64,000 nt of DNA from Locusta migratoria (Eukaryota > Arthropoda > Insecta > Orthoptera > Acrididae): positions 364,891,159 through 364,955,158 of the forward strand of contig CM048744.1 of assembly GCA_026315105.1 (NCBI GenBank), in the 5' to 3' direction. Made by a program: the position numbers and the translations under genes. Shown here piece by piece: positions 22,369 to 34,600 of the stretch. A model generated the notes under the pieces. It was given only the letters and a program-made list of their open reading frames with translations, did no database searches and had not been told where the DNA came from. Within the stretch, counting starts at the first letter, position 1, and each line of letters begins with the position of its first letter.

Positions 22369-22826
22369 GAAGATTAGTATTTCCAGGAAACAAAGCTGTA
22401 CAAGCTACTGAAGATTAAAAAGCATTAAAAATAGTTAATTAAAATTTTTAATATTACATCAAAATAAATTATTGGTCTTAAGATGTTGGACTAAATTGAC
22501 ATCAGTATTATCAGTTTGTAACATAAATGACAAATAGCAGTTTAAACCTGTGTTACAGCGATTTTCTTTGCAAGCTACCCTCAAGAGAATAGTTTATTGG
22601 AAAAAGGAAGAATGTCCACCAACTTCCAAACGGACCTGCTTCAAAAATATTTATCGAAGGCATTCGAACGACTCATTATTTAGTGCAGATAATTTAGTTC
22701 TACAAGTTTGTAATGGATCATAAAACTGTCGGAACAATATTTTAGGAGTTAACAAGTTTTTCTTAGTTTTCTCAAAACAGTGGTGTGTGGACTTTCTTCC
22801 TTTTTCCGATCAGCGATTCAATTAAG

Positions 22827-23490
22827 ATGTGAAGCAAAATTTTGTACCCTTAACTAACATGTGAAGCAAAATTTTTGAATCCTATTAGCACCAGAAACAT
22901 AGATGTTTCATGCCAGAGAAAGAAGTAATGCAACATATTAATCTGTCCCATACATACACGTCAGGATGACTTTATCATATCTAATTGATCAAATGTGGAG
23001 TCAAATAATCTTTAATGGATCTCTTCACTTAATTCTACAGCAATTGTTCATACCCTGTAAACACTGAAGTGCATAACAGAAGATACTTCATATTTCACCT
23101 TACATTATCAGCTCCCCTTCCATTCATACAAGGAGAATGTGCAGACTGACAGCTTAAATATTCTGTCCATTCAATATTATTCTAATCTACCTGAGGTATT
23201 CAAAGTCTGTATGGGAGTGATCCATAAGGGATTGTACTATATTTTTAAGTTCCTCAAATACATTTGGTTACTGACACCATCTAAGTAGGCTTTTTCAGTA
23301 TACGGTAGTTTGATTATGTTCACACATCTGGCAGCTTAGATATTTTGACTTTTCTGTGATGCTCTTTTGTTGATCAAACAAACCTTTAACTGTGCAAACT
23401 TATGGAAATTTTCTAGGATCGGTCACTATGTAGACTGATCACACTTTTTCTGTACCATATCTTGTATCCTTTTTATATTGAAGTCAAATC
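22827..23490. other. Intronic sequence, no recognised element
   Basis: A short direct repeat, 'atgtgaagcaaaatttt', occurs at about 22827-22843 and again near 22859. It lies just outside the TTAA transposon. Otherwise nothing is recognised. Confidence 0.5.
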
Positions 23491-23694
23491 AAATGAAATG
23501 TTTGTAAATCTATCAGACCAAACTGCCTGGTCATCAGTCCGTAGCTTACAAACTACTTAAAGCTAGGTAAACTAACCTAAGGACAACACATACACCCATG
23601 CCCCAAGAAGGACTCTAACCTCCACGGCGAGCAACCGCTTGCTCTGCAGTGAGACGCTCTAGACCGCTCGGCTTCTCCACCGCGGCTATATATT
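23491..23694 (-). mobile_element. tRNA-derived SINE, antisense
   Basis: On the minus strand it starts 'gccgcggtggagaagccgag' and has a B-box-like 'ggttagagtcc' with one change from consensus. It ends with 'gtttgtaaatctatcaga'-type tail shared in reverse with the 22.05-kb SINE. Same family as the SINEs at 21.8 and 41.9 kb, more diverged. Confidence 0.85.
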
Positions 23695-23754
23695 GAAGTG
23701 TTTAAATGAGTTGACAGGTACCATTTATGACATAATGATATTTTAGTAATATAA

Positions 23755-23840
23755 TGAGGATAGGTTGCAACTCACCATAAAGATTAACACTCAGCCACAG
23801 ACAGGCACACAGCAAAAACAATCACAGTCACATTCACAAT

Positions 23841-23875
<35 letters not shown>

Positions 23876-24060
23876 ATTTTTTTTTTTTTTTTTTATTTTT
23901 TTTTTGGCTTCAGACTTTGTCAGGAAAGGAGAGTGCACACACACAATCATGCAGGAACAACTAATGCACACACATCAGTGCTGACTGCAGGTGAGGTGCT
24001 GCATCAACAATGAGTTGGATGGGAAATGATGTAGGGCAAAGATGGGACTAGGGATATATC
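23755..24060. repeat. Penelope-terminal-like repeat with long T tract
   Basis: 'ataggttgcaactcaccata' resembles the 'gggtaagttgctactcatca' start of Penelope family B at 31.68 kb. AC-rich blocks flank a T-rich run (about 23838-23905). No coding sequence is present. Confidence 0.5.
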
Positions 24061-24246
24061 TACACTGCCTGACATAGTGTTCAGGTACTAGATCGATGGA
24101 AATTTGCAACAAGATTTCCAGACAGAGTAATTCGCACTTGGTATGTCTGCCCACAATGTAATTTTCATGACATACTCGCTATAATGCCCTAGGAAGAAAT
24201 CGCAGCTACCCACATACTGGGATTTCTGATGCATCAACTTAAGCTG

Positions 24247-24252
24247 ATGGAA

Positions 24253-24284
<32 letters not shown>
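24247..24284 (+). repeat. (AAT)n microsatellite
   Basis: About twelve uninterrupted AAT units. Confidence 0.9.
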
Positions 24285-24285
<1 letters not shown>

Positions 24286-24369
24286 TTGTGAGCCGCTGAA
24301 CCCATTCCAGATGTAAACGAAAAAATTCACCAAATTACAAATAAACTTAGTAAACATGTACTGTAGCCA

Positions 24370-26365
24370 GCTAATGAGCTAAAACAGTTTATGAATCTCA
24401 GAGATGCTGGACATTGGACATACAAACTATGCCCTACACCTGGAAATCACATCACTTAAAAGCAGTCAATCTGAGAGAAATGCAAAGTTCGGATACATCC
24501 ATTCTTTAACCAACAACATAAACATACCAGTTGTCTTTTGGAAAAACCTGGGCACACTTGGGATAAGAAAAGTAAAAGCTGCCCATCGATGAAATGAATC
24601 AGTACTTAGCATCACCTAAATGAAACAAAAACATATTGACCACTTCATGAGGATAAACAATGGTAATCACAATAAGTTTTGTCTTGAGCATGTTACTGGC
24701 ATACCGTCACAAAATCTATTATGCATATTAAATCAGCATCTACTGGATACAATGGTATTATAGTCCAAATATTATGCTCATTATTGATCCACAACTACCC
24801 ATCATAACAGATGTATTCAATCAGTCCTTAGCCACAAGTGTTTTTCCTGATACATGAATAGGTTTCCGTGAATATCACAGCACATCTGCTTTGATAACAG
24901 ATGACCTGAAGTTGGCAATGGATAGATAAGAAGAGACTATCTTGTGCTTCTTAGACTTCAGTGAAGACTTTCACACTGTAGACTTCGATATATTACTTGC
25001 TAAACTTAACAGCCTAAGTTTCTCTCAAAGTGTGGTGCAATGGTTTCGCTCATACTTGACATCACATCTTCAGTGCATCAGGTACTATCAGATGTACCCC
25101 AGTGCTTGGTTTTAGGTCAAATACTCTTTTCATTGTACATGAATGAAGTGTCATTTGTTCTGTCCTTTGGTAAATACCATGTGTATGCAAATGATCTCCA
25201 CTTGTACATAAGTATAAAACCAAGAAACCTGAAGACAGAAATGGAGAATTTCAATACTGAACTAAGTGCACTATTGAAATTGGTACAGAATACACAATTC
25301 AATCCAAATAAAACACAAGCCATTCTGGTAGGTCATTCTAGACTCATTAACCAGAAATATTGCGAATCTCTGCCATCTTTAATGTTAAATGGTACAAAGA
25401 TTTGTCTTTTACCCTCGGAAAAAAGTCTGAGTGATAACTGACAACAAACTAAATTGGTTGGAGCACACAGTTGTAGTGTGCAAGAAGGCATCAGCATCTC
25501 TTCATGCCCTACAGAAATATAAGAAGACCTTTCCTCAGTGGGAGGAGGGAGGGGGGGGGGGGAGTGGACTGTCTTGGGCCTCTCATCTTATGTTGCCCCC
25601 AAAAATCCTGAAAGCACTTTTTATTAGTATTTATTTATTTAAAAAAAGTAATACATCTATTTCCAAGTACACTGGAGGCCTCGTTCTGTTTTTCTGCCCC
25701 AAGCCTCTGACAGCCTTTGTTCACCACTGTCTTTCCACTTGACCTTAAAAAGAAACTTATACAAACACTAGTCCCAGTTATTGATTACAGCGATGTTATC
25801 TTGCAAGTTCTTTCTTGGGAAAACTCACAGTGTCTGAACTAATCAAGAACGCCTGCATTCGATATATCTGTAACATCTGGCTCTTTGATCATATTTCATC
25901 ATTACATATGCAGCTATCTTGGATCCATGTTGAAAGTGCATAGATTTTCATACACACTGTAACCTCTGCTCTCTTATCAATGTACAGTGTCCCTCGACCT
26001 CAACATTCTTCTCTGAACAACATAGCTGAAATACATGTTCCTATCAGAGCACAAACCTTTCTGTCCCTCCATCACTCACTCACTTTCTTGAAGTCCTTTT
26101 TAGCAACAGACTCTGGTGTAATCTCCCTCACTATAACAAAGAGCTGAATAACACTACTTGCTTCAAACTACATTTAATGGAACAAAAGCAATAAAAATGC
26201 CATTCTCTGTTCCCCTAAGCTCTTGTTACAAACATTCATACATCCTTTAAGATAGTCTCTGATTCCCATTGTTCTGACAAGTTACATCTTCAAATAAAAT
26301 TTGCAAAGTTCATAATCAATTTCTACATACTCAAAAGTACATTTTGTATCTGCCAATATCAATGT
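24370..26365 (+). mobile_element. CR1/L2-like LINE relic
   Basis: Frameshifted plus-strand translation gives the ordered blocks 'LAKLNSLSFSQSV'-like near 25000, 'VPQCLVLGQILFSLYMNEVS' (normally G-V-P-Q-G-S-V-L-G-P), and 'YHVYANDLHLYISIK'. In the last, the catalytic Y-A-D-D box reads YAND. Then come 'NPNKTQAILVGHSRLINQ' and 'DNKLNWLEHTVVVCKKASAS'. An insertion of about 200 bp at roughly 25540-25740 splits 'LQKYKK' from 'KKLIQTLVPVIDYSDVI'. The rest of the C-terminal region follows to about 26200. It is a dead copy. Confidence 0.85.
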
Positions 26366-26473
26366 CATTATTTCAATTATTAGATCTGTGGCAGCAACAG
26401 AAGCTGCTTCAGTAGTACTACTAGCATTATGCCATTTTGTCAAAAACTGACATTTTGAGGCTGTGGTTGTGTA

Positions 26474-26815
26474 TCAAATACAGGATGATTTTTACAATAA
26501 AAAACACAGCAACCAACCACATTTGATTATGCTATTTATTTACTAACCAATGCTATTACCGGTTTCAAAGTTTTCAATTCATCATCTGACGATGAACTGA
26601 AAAGTTTGACACCAGTAACGGCGCTATTTAATAAATAAATAGCATAATCATATTATTTACATGTAAATAACATGATGTGGACGCGAACAGCCAACTGATG
26701 ATGAACTGAAAAGTCTGAAATCGGTAACAGCACTATTAAGTAAATAAATAGCATAATCAAATGTGGTTGGTTGCTGTTTTCTTTATTGTAAGAATCATCC
26801 TGTACTACTAGTATT
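26474..26815. repeat. Imperfect palindrome (MITE/foldback), arms about 110 bp
   Basis: 'acaggatgatttttacaata' and 'ccaaccacatttgattatgc' at 26475-26530 return inverted at about 26750-26812. Inner blocks 'gatgaactgaaaagtttga' and 'gatgaactgaaaagtctga' occur as direct repeats rather than inverted. This suggests a composite history. Confidence 0.85.
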
Positions 26816-27600
26816 AATCTTATTGGAGTTTATAGTGAATACTATTATTTAAATATTCTTTCCATATATTCTATCCACTTAATTACATTTTCAATACTTT
26901 ATTAACAATTTTTCTATTAAAATCAATGTTATAAGTAATGAAGATGTAAAAAGTCTTGTATGTGTAAAACCCTAGTCCGATGTAAGAGAAGACCTGATGG
27001 CACTAATCTGATCTGGCTAAGTAAATAAATAATATTCAACAGACTGGCATGTCTTGAGTTGTGGTCCACGGTAAATAAGAACCTTACACTTTCAGTCGTC
27101 TTTAAAGTCAATGTCACTTTTCATCACTGCTAATATCTATTCTTAGAGGATTGCCAGTTACTGTCCGGCTCCTAATTGCTCATATCCATTTCTTTTAGTT
27201 CTGAATTTCGGGGAAAAGGTGGAAAGAAATTTTTGTACCCTGTATTACTTCAGTCTTCTTTTTCCTGTTATTACATCCATAACCTACGACACAATACATA
27301 TTAAAGATCTATAATGCTGACATAGAATTACTAAATCACACTGTATCTCTGAACTGAAATGCTAAGTTATCCTAGACTGGTTACTGCTATGTTTGAATGG
27401 AATTAATAATGGTAGGTAAGCAGTACCACAGAGTGAGCCGAAAAGATTTTGTGGACCCACGCGCAAGTAGCCTAGTACTCCGCGCAGGGGGAGGCTTGAC
27501 ACACCTCGCCTGCCCAGAAGGCCACTATTACCTCTATGATCCATGGGTGTAACATGTTCAAAGGTTTGTGGAATGATGTTGGCCATCCCATTGTAGCAGG
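26816..27600. other. Intronic sequence, no recognised element
   Basis: A GC-richer patch at about 27450-27530 has no coding or tRNA-like structure that I can support. Confidence 0.4.
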
Positions 27601-27605
27601 CTTAA

Positions 27606-27795
27606 GAAGAAAGAAGGAAGGTAGGTTAGGATTAACGTCCCATTGACATTTTGGTCATTAGAGATGGAGCACAAGCTTGGATAATTTTTGTCTGGGATGG
27701 GTAAGGAAATCAGCCATGCCTTTCAAAAGGAACCATCCCAACATTTGCTTGGTGTGGTTTAGGGAAATCATGGAAAACCTAATTCAGGATAGCTG
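27606..27795 (+). repeat. Short dispersed repeat common in orthopteran genomes
   Basis: 'taggattaacgtcccattga', 'gtcattagagatggagcaca', 'aaaggaaccatcccaacatt' and 'tagggaaatcatggaaaacc' form a recognisable short interspersed repeat. I know it from grasshopper sequences; that attribution is from memory and not checked. It has no ORF. Confidence 0.6.
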
Positions 27796-28224
27796 CAATG
27801 TTTAGAATATTTAAATTATTTCTGAAAATCAAAATAGTTTAGTGTGCCTGTTTTTGAGAGCTTGGTGAATCTTTACCTTAAAACAAGATGGATAAAAGAA
27901 TTTGCATTAAATTTCAGTTGAAAATAGAATAAAATGCAGCACTGTATTGGAATTATTGACTCTGGCTCTACTAAGGGCAAATCAAGAGTGCTACAAATGT
28001 TTCACACAGGGTCTAGAAAAAGTTGAAGAAAGTGTCTGTCCATAGTCATCTTAGCACATCAATTACTGAAAACAAGATTACATCAGGTGGTGAAACATGG
28101 ATATACGAATATGACATCAAACTGTAAGTCCAGCTGTCCCAATGTAAAGTGTAAAACCAAAAAATTACATGTTTGAACACTTGTAAAGGTTCTTATCACT
28201 GTTTTACCCAGTACAATTAATAGA

Positions 28225-29269
28225 TAGAGGCACCTGTTTTTCGCGAAGCGCGAAATCGCGAAATTTTTGCGATATTTTATATTTTTGCGAAAAATCACGA
28301 AATATATGAAATCTACGAAAAATCGCGAAATAATCCACGAAATTTTCTGAAATCTCATAAATCATTTAAATGTACTGGCGAAAATTCGAGATATAAATGA
28401 CAATCGATTGTACACCACTTCGATATATATCGTTTCGAGTCCTGCCAACCTCTTTTCATGTGCAGTGAAATCCGTTTCCGGCGCTTTATTTGATATGGTG
28501 ATGGTAACGTCCTGCGTGCTTGTAATCATTTCTGATCGCAGATTCTTTCAATGGTTTGTTCTAGTATAGCAAATTAACATGGTCGTAACAGTTTTTGATC
28601 GTGAAATTGAGTTCGCATCAGATGGATTTTACGTTTTTCATTAAACAAGGAAAATAATCCTGTGCAAATACTGCGATATGCGTATTGAATGGCAAAGAAA
28701 GGATACTTGCCCACAAGATATAAACAGCATTTCTTCCCATAAAAAGAACAAGGAGAAAGAGCTGTCGACGGGTGTCAAGAGGCAAGTTATTCACGAACAT
28801 CAATGCAGCAGAAAAACGAGCTAAAAGTGGACAAGGAAGAATTCGTGTTATGAACACCACGAGCTTTGCTCCGAAAAATACCGCTAAGAGCCATCTCATA
28901 GTTTTCGTGAATGGTATACATTCTGGATTTCACCCTTTGTTGTAGTGTTTGTAGTCTGCTTTTGAACTTTAAGTGCTACCTTGTATCCGATCGTGAAGAA
29001 GCATGTTTTTGCCCACCGCGAAGTTTAAAGAGATAAGTAATTTCTTTCGCGGAGACGACATTTAATTGCGCCGATGCACGTATTGTATGTTTGAAAACAT
29101 AAGAAATTGCCCGAGAAGAGAAGATAAGGAATTAAAAAAAAAAAACGAAATGGGATTGTTCCGCGTAGCTCCGAAATATTTTGACAAAAATGAAAAAGGA
29201 AACGTATTTTATACAATACTAGATTTTGTATATTTTTGTCTCAATAATGGTGGACTGCTACAGTCTTGT

Positions 29270-29313
<44 letters not shown>

Positions 29314-29799
29314 ACCATGTGGTAAGTCCTCATCTGCAGTATTCCCTATGCCGAGAGTAAATGGGCAGTGAAAGGGTTAATATATATCGTTATTTCTCAC
29401 GGCTGTCATTGTTTGCGATGTAATAGTAATTTAAGTGTGCAAATCACAAAGGAACGGCCGCGTTTTCCATTTCGATTAGCCATATTTTTCGTTTTTAAGT
29501 AAATTACTTAGGCTACGTAAAACTTATTTAAGTAACAGGGTAAATGTTTTTCAAACTTTTTTAAAAAAATTATGTCTCTCCATCAATGTAAAATCTTCAT
29601 TTTTTCTGAATAAAATAAAGTGTTACACTGTAATGAGGCTATAATTGACTTTTGATTTAGTTTTTATCAGTTAAAAAGTGAAAATAAAATTAGCGAAATT
29701 ATTGACGAAATAAAATAAAAGTAGCGAAAAATATACCGAAATGGGGTTAAAAAAATGACGAAATCCAGCAAAAATTTTCACCACAAACAGGTGCCTCTA
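28225..29799 (+). mobile_element. hAT-like DNA transposon with 8-bp target duplication
   Basis: The termini are perfect inverted repeats TAGAGGCACCTG (28225) and CAGGTGCCTCTA (ending 29799). They are flanked on both sides by TTAATAGA, an 8-bp duplication typical of hAT elements. Both subterminal regions are full of 'gcgaaa' and 'tcgcga' motifs, probably transposase-binding sites. The plus frame from about 28579 begins 'MVVTVFDREIEFASDGFYVF', then 'IILCKYCDMRIEWQRKD' and 'ISSHKKNKEKE'. This resembles a BED or CGGBP1-type zinc finger as found at hAT N-termini. No catalytic domain follows, so the 1.6-kb copy is non-autonomous. Confidence 0.88.
29272..29305 (+). repeat. (AC)n microsatellite inside the hAT-like element
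   Basis: Alternating CA run, interrupted by a single variant unit at its 3' end. Confidence 0.9.
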
Positions 29800-31674
29800 T
29801 TAATAGATCATCATGATATCCTGCCTAAGAGTCACATTATAAATAAGGAATGCCTACCTGGCAGATAAAAACTGTTTTCATTAAGCAATACTAAGAAACT
29901 TAGCAGATTAGTGGCAAAACCACTTACAGAAATCACGATAATGCTCCCAGCTTGTTCACAATGTTTTGAAGAGGGGGGAAAAACTATGTTGCCTCAGCCA
30001 CTGTGTTCACCCCCTAAAATCTCCTCCCCCATCTCCCTATTCCCCAGGCTGAAGAGACCGTGGAACAATACTGTTTTGCCACAATTTAATAATAATAATT
30101 TAAGAGAGAGAGAGAGAGAATTGCTGAAGGAGCTTAACATCACAACAAAAATTGAGTTTCGGATAAGCTTCTAAGTTTGAAAAAGCACTGGCACAAGTTA
30201 ATTATTTGTGAGAGGGATTTCCTTGGAGGGAACAAAGTTGTGATGATGAGTAAATAACAATTCTACAAGACAAACCAGTATTTCCATTTCTTTTTTATCA
30301 TACCATGTGGGTAACATCATCTTAATCTATGCAGTTAAGACAAGAGCCCATGTACATGACTGCCAACCATGAGAAGAAGCTGTCCATAGTCAAACGGCAA
30401 ATGCAGGTGGAAGGGGAATGGTGAGGAATCCCAGAGTCCATAAAATTTTGCAGTCATTTTTGCCAGATTTGTCTTTACAAAACATCTCATTTCTCCCATT
30501 TTTGACAAAACAGCTAAAAGAACCCTCAGCAATCAACACAACAAAACTTATTTTTTTTTGTATTCTAAAAGGGTGAATAAAATCACCAAACACAGGTTAA
30601 GTGAGAATTGCTGAAAATATCATCAGTTTATACATCATGTCATGGATGTAGCCAAGTGTGGATTTTAAGGGGTGTACACCAAACTCAAAATTGTGATAAA
30701 GCTAATATAAAATGACAGAACTTCTCTTAAAATATATTGCAATGTAATCTGTATGTCAAATTACCGCCTTTTCAAATTGCAAAGAATGGGTAATGCACAC
30801 AATGTAATAACCTGATGATTTTTTTTTCCTTTTCTTTTTCCTTATCATCTTTTAATAATCCTCATGGGAAATAGCCGATATCCATCCATTATTTTTATTT
30901 CCGACTTTCCTTCATACTCATGATTTTCCTGTTTGTTCAGTTGTTCATTCTTGACATGAAAAACCAATATTCCCCTACAACCATAGTCCACTATCAATGC
31001 GTCCCAAGTATACTATTATGGATCTTCTGGCATAATGTTCATTCCATCATGAAAGAGAACTGATACTTTATGTTTCAAGTATTCTCGAGGGAAGTGCCAG
31101 AGACTCACTTGCTTTGTTTGTAAACAGTTTTGCAGTAGCGGAGAAAAACAGAAACCATCAAAATTCTACTGGTGAGCTTACTGTGACTTATTGCATTAAA
31201 CAACACTTTTATTACATTCTTAGAAAAATATGTCAAATGTAACGTTCACAGATCTTTTTTGTTACATAATTGGGGATTATTAACTAAGAATGGAATGCTT
31301 ATTTTCAATGTCTTAATTTCTTTGTAACAAAGTTGTGCTGTCACAATGATGCTATCTTCATCTTCTTGTGCTATTTTCATTGTTTAACATGTAAATAACA
31401 ACAGTAAACTCATTTAGATAAGTAATTTACTTGACAATTACAGCCATTGTGAACACTGACGCATACAAGAAAGCTGAAAACACAGGTGTCATCTGCACTG
31501 CGAACGTACAGCACAATGATGAGGCAGAGCATGTTGTTTTCCTCAGCAACTTCCCTCCCCCAGCAGCAAACCATTTGCGCCATGCTTCCTACCTTCTGCT
31601 TGCAAACACTGCATGACTTGTCAGAATAGTTCACAAAATGGAAATACCTTACAGGATTCAACAAAATTTTGGAA
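29800..31674. other. Intronic sequence, no recognised element
   Basis: About 1.9 kb of AT-rich sequence with a short (GA)n near 30102-30118. No motif, inverted repeat or exon was recognised. Confidence 0.4.
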
Positions 31675-34600
31675 AGGGTAAGTTGCTACTCATCACAGAG
31701 ACACCCGGAGCCACAAAAAGACACACATAAAACAATAAACAAAACTGAAGCTTTCGGCTGTTTAGCCTTCATCTGCCACAGAGAACGTGCATGCACACAC
31801 ACACACACACACCAACCGCTGTCTCCGGCTGGACTGCAACAGACAGCACAGCTGAGGTGAGAGCAACCAGTGGTGGGGGTGTGGAGGCACGGAGAGGGAA
31901 GCAGGAAGAGACGGAAGGGATGCTGGTGGGGATGGAGCAAACGTCAGTGCTGTCTAACAGATACAAAGGGACTGGAGTATTTGACAGAAAGGGAGATGTA
32001 TATACGCTGGAGTGTGGGTAGGAAAAGGAAGGGGAGAGGAGAGTGGTGGGGCCAGGAACTAGCGAAGGTTTAGGCCTGGGGGATTGCGAAAGCATAGGAT
32101 ATACTGTAGGGAGAGTTCCCATCTGTGCAATTCAGACAAGTTGATGTTTGTTGGGAGGATCCATATGGCACAGAGTGTGTAGCAGTCATTGAAGCAAGCC
32201 ACATCATGCAGTGCTGCATGCTCTCCAACTGGATAGTCCAGCTATCTCCTTGCCACAGTATGTTGATGGCCATTCATCCGCACAGACAGCTTGTTGCTGG
32301 GTCGTTCCCAGTCAACTCACCTAGCACTCCATGCTCGACAATCACGGATTTCGATGAAATTTTTAGTGAACATTCGCACATGTCCCCGATGAATATTGGT
32401 AAATTTTAAGGCTCGTCGAAGCAATACTGTCCAAGACCACCATGCGTGACTTTGTGCAGGGCGAGTTTAAATTTTTGACGACTTTGAGTAGTTATTACTC
32501 TGGCAATATTTCATTAAAAGAAATGACATTTGACCATCTAGTACAAGTTTATGCACTCTCTTGGGAATAATAATGAAAATAATTTTACGTGCCGTATACA
32601 GCCAGAAAAAATTCTGCTAAAGTTGCTAAAAAAATCGGTACACAAAAAACTTTAAAGTGCTGGTCATGCCCATGTAGATAGCTGCACAGTGTTTCCAGCT
32701 CAGTTTGTATACAACATGATTGCTATCACAGGTTTCCCTGCCTTTTATGGGATAGGAAATGCCTGTGACGGGTGGTGGTGGGATCGTGGATAGCACAGGT
32801 TTTGCATTTAGGTCTATTGCAGGGATATGAGCCATGGGGTAAGGGGTTGGGAGCAGGGCAGGGGTAGGGATGGATAAGGATATTACGTAGGTTTGGTGGA
32901 CAGTGGAATAACACAGTAGAGGGGGTGGGGAGGATTGTAGGCAGGGTATTTCGCATTTCACGAAAGGATGAAAGGTAATCGGAACACTGGTGGAGTGTGT
33001 GGTTTAACTGCTCTAACCCTGGGTGGTATTGGGTGACGAGGGATGCTCCCCTGTGGCCGAACTGTGGGTGTGGGGAAGGTGGCGGGTGACCGAACAGACA
33101 GGGTCTGTGATATCTGTTTCTGGACAAGGTTTGGTCGGTAAGTGCGATCAGTGAAGGCCTCAGTGAGGCGTTTGGCATATTTGGAGATGGATTGCTCATC
33201 ACTGCAGGTGCGACGACCACAGGTGGCTAGACTGTATGGAAGGGACTTTTTGCTGTGGAATGGTTGGCAGCTGTCGAAATGGAGGTATTGCTGATGGTTG
33301 GTAGGTTTGATGTGGACGAAGGTCAATGCCGAGGAAGGTGGCTCGTTGTGTTGAGTAGGACCATGTGAAGTGTATGGAAGAGAAGGTGTTGAGGTTTTGA
33401 AGGAATGTTGATATTGTGCCCTCACCTTCAGTCCAGATTATGAATATATCATCAATAAATCTAAAGCAGATGAGGGATTTGGGATTCTGGGTAGTCAGGA
33501 AGAATTCCTCTAGATGGCCCATGAACAGGTTGGCATAGGAATGTGCCATACGTGTGCCCATTGTTGTGCCGTGATCTTGCTTGTAGGTGATGCTTTCAAA
33601 AGAGAAGTAATTGTGGGTGAGGATGTAGTTGGTCAAGGTAATGAGGAAGAAGGTTGTAGGTTTGGAGTCAGTAGGGTGTTGTGAAAGGTAGTGTTGAACA
33701 GCGGCAGAGCCATGAGCATTGGGAATATTGGTGTAGAGGGAGGAGTCATCAACTGTGACAAGCATGGTTCCAGGTAGTAAAGGAACAGGAAAAGTGGAGA
33801 GTCGGTGTAGGAAATGGTTGGTGTCTTTCATATAGAAAGGAGGTTCTGGGTAATAGGTTGAAGGTGTTGGTCTATGAGAGCAGAGATCAGTGGGAGCATC
33901 ATAACCAGCCACAATGGGACGCCCAGGGTGGTTGGGTTTGTGGACTTTAGGGAGCATGTAGAAGGTGGGAGTACAGGGTGTAGGAGGGGTGAGGAGAGAG
34001 AGAGACTCTGGGGAGAGATCCTGGGATGGGCCTAAGTATTTGAGGAGGGACTGGAGATCCTGTTAGATTTTTGGGATGGGATCATCGTGGCAGGCTGTGT
34101 ATGTGGAAGAATCTGAAAGTTGGCAAAGTCCCTCTGCCACATAGTACTTGTGGTCTAAATTCATAGTGATAGAGCCTTTGTCCGCAGGAAGGATCATAAG
34201 GTCGGGACTGGTTTTTAGGCGGTGGATGGCACTTCTTTCTGCGGGGGTGAGGGGGCTGAGGTTGGTATCCACCTTGAGGAATTAGGGGAAATGATGGTGA
34301 GTGTAGGTTGAAAGTTAGGAAATTCTGAAAAGTTAAAAGGGGATGATTTGGAGGCGGCAGGGGTGGGGCTGGAGGGGGGAGTGAACTGGGTCAGGCAGTG
34401 TTTAGTATTGGTATTGGGATGCGTATGAACAGTGGGGTTGGTAAGAAAGTGATGTTTCCACTGTAAGAAGCGGGAGAAGAAGAGAAGATCCTTAACAAGT
34501 CTGGCATGGTTGAATTTTGAAGTGGTGCAAAAGGTATAGCCTTTGGAAAGGACTGACACTTCTATGGGACTGAGGTTTTTGGAGGAAAGGTTCATGACTG

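Larger units (their letters stand above)
20599..22826 (+). mobile_element. TTAA-flanked DNA transposon with 35-bp inverted repeats (Sola-like?)
   Basis: TTAA at 20600-20603 and 22822-22825 flank inverted termini TTGAATCGCTGATTGGAAAA (left) and TTGAATCGCTGATCGGAAAA (right, inverted). These continue as 'aggaagaaagtcca' with one mismatch in about 35 bases. The interior encodes a decayed protein of a recurrent but uncharacterised insect family. It includes 'HYSYPVCGHSLLPCYKDFDV' and 'NIKEWWPQHHKKSS'. The element is 2.2 kb, including a nested SINE. TTAA target duplications occur in piggyBac and in Sola3. The protein is not piggyBac-like, so Sola-like is my tentative assignment. Confidence 0.8.

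Noticed and set aside
20604..22821. piggyBac assignment based on TTAA
   Set aside because: The termini do not begin CCC and the protein lacks piggyBac transposase motifs, so TTAA alone is not enough.
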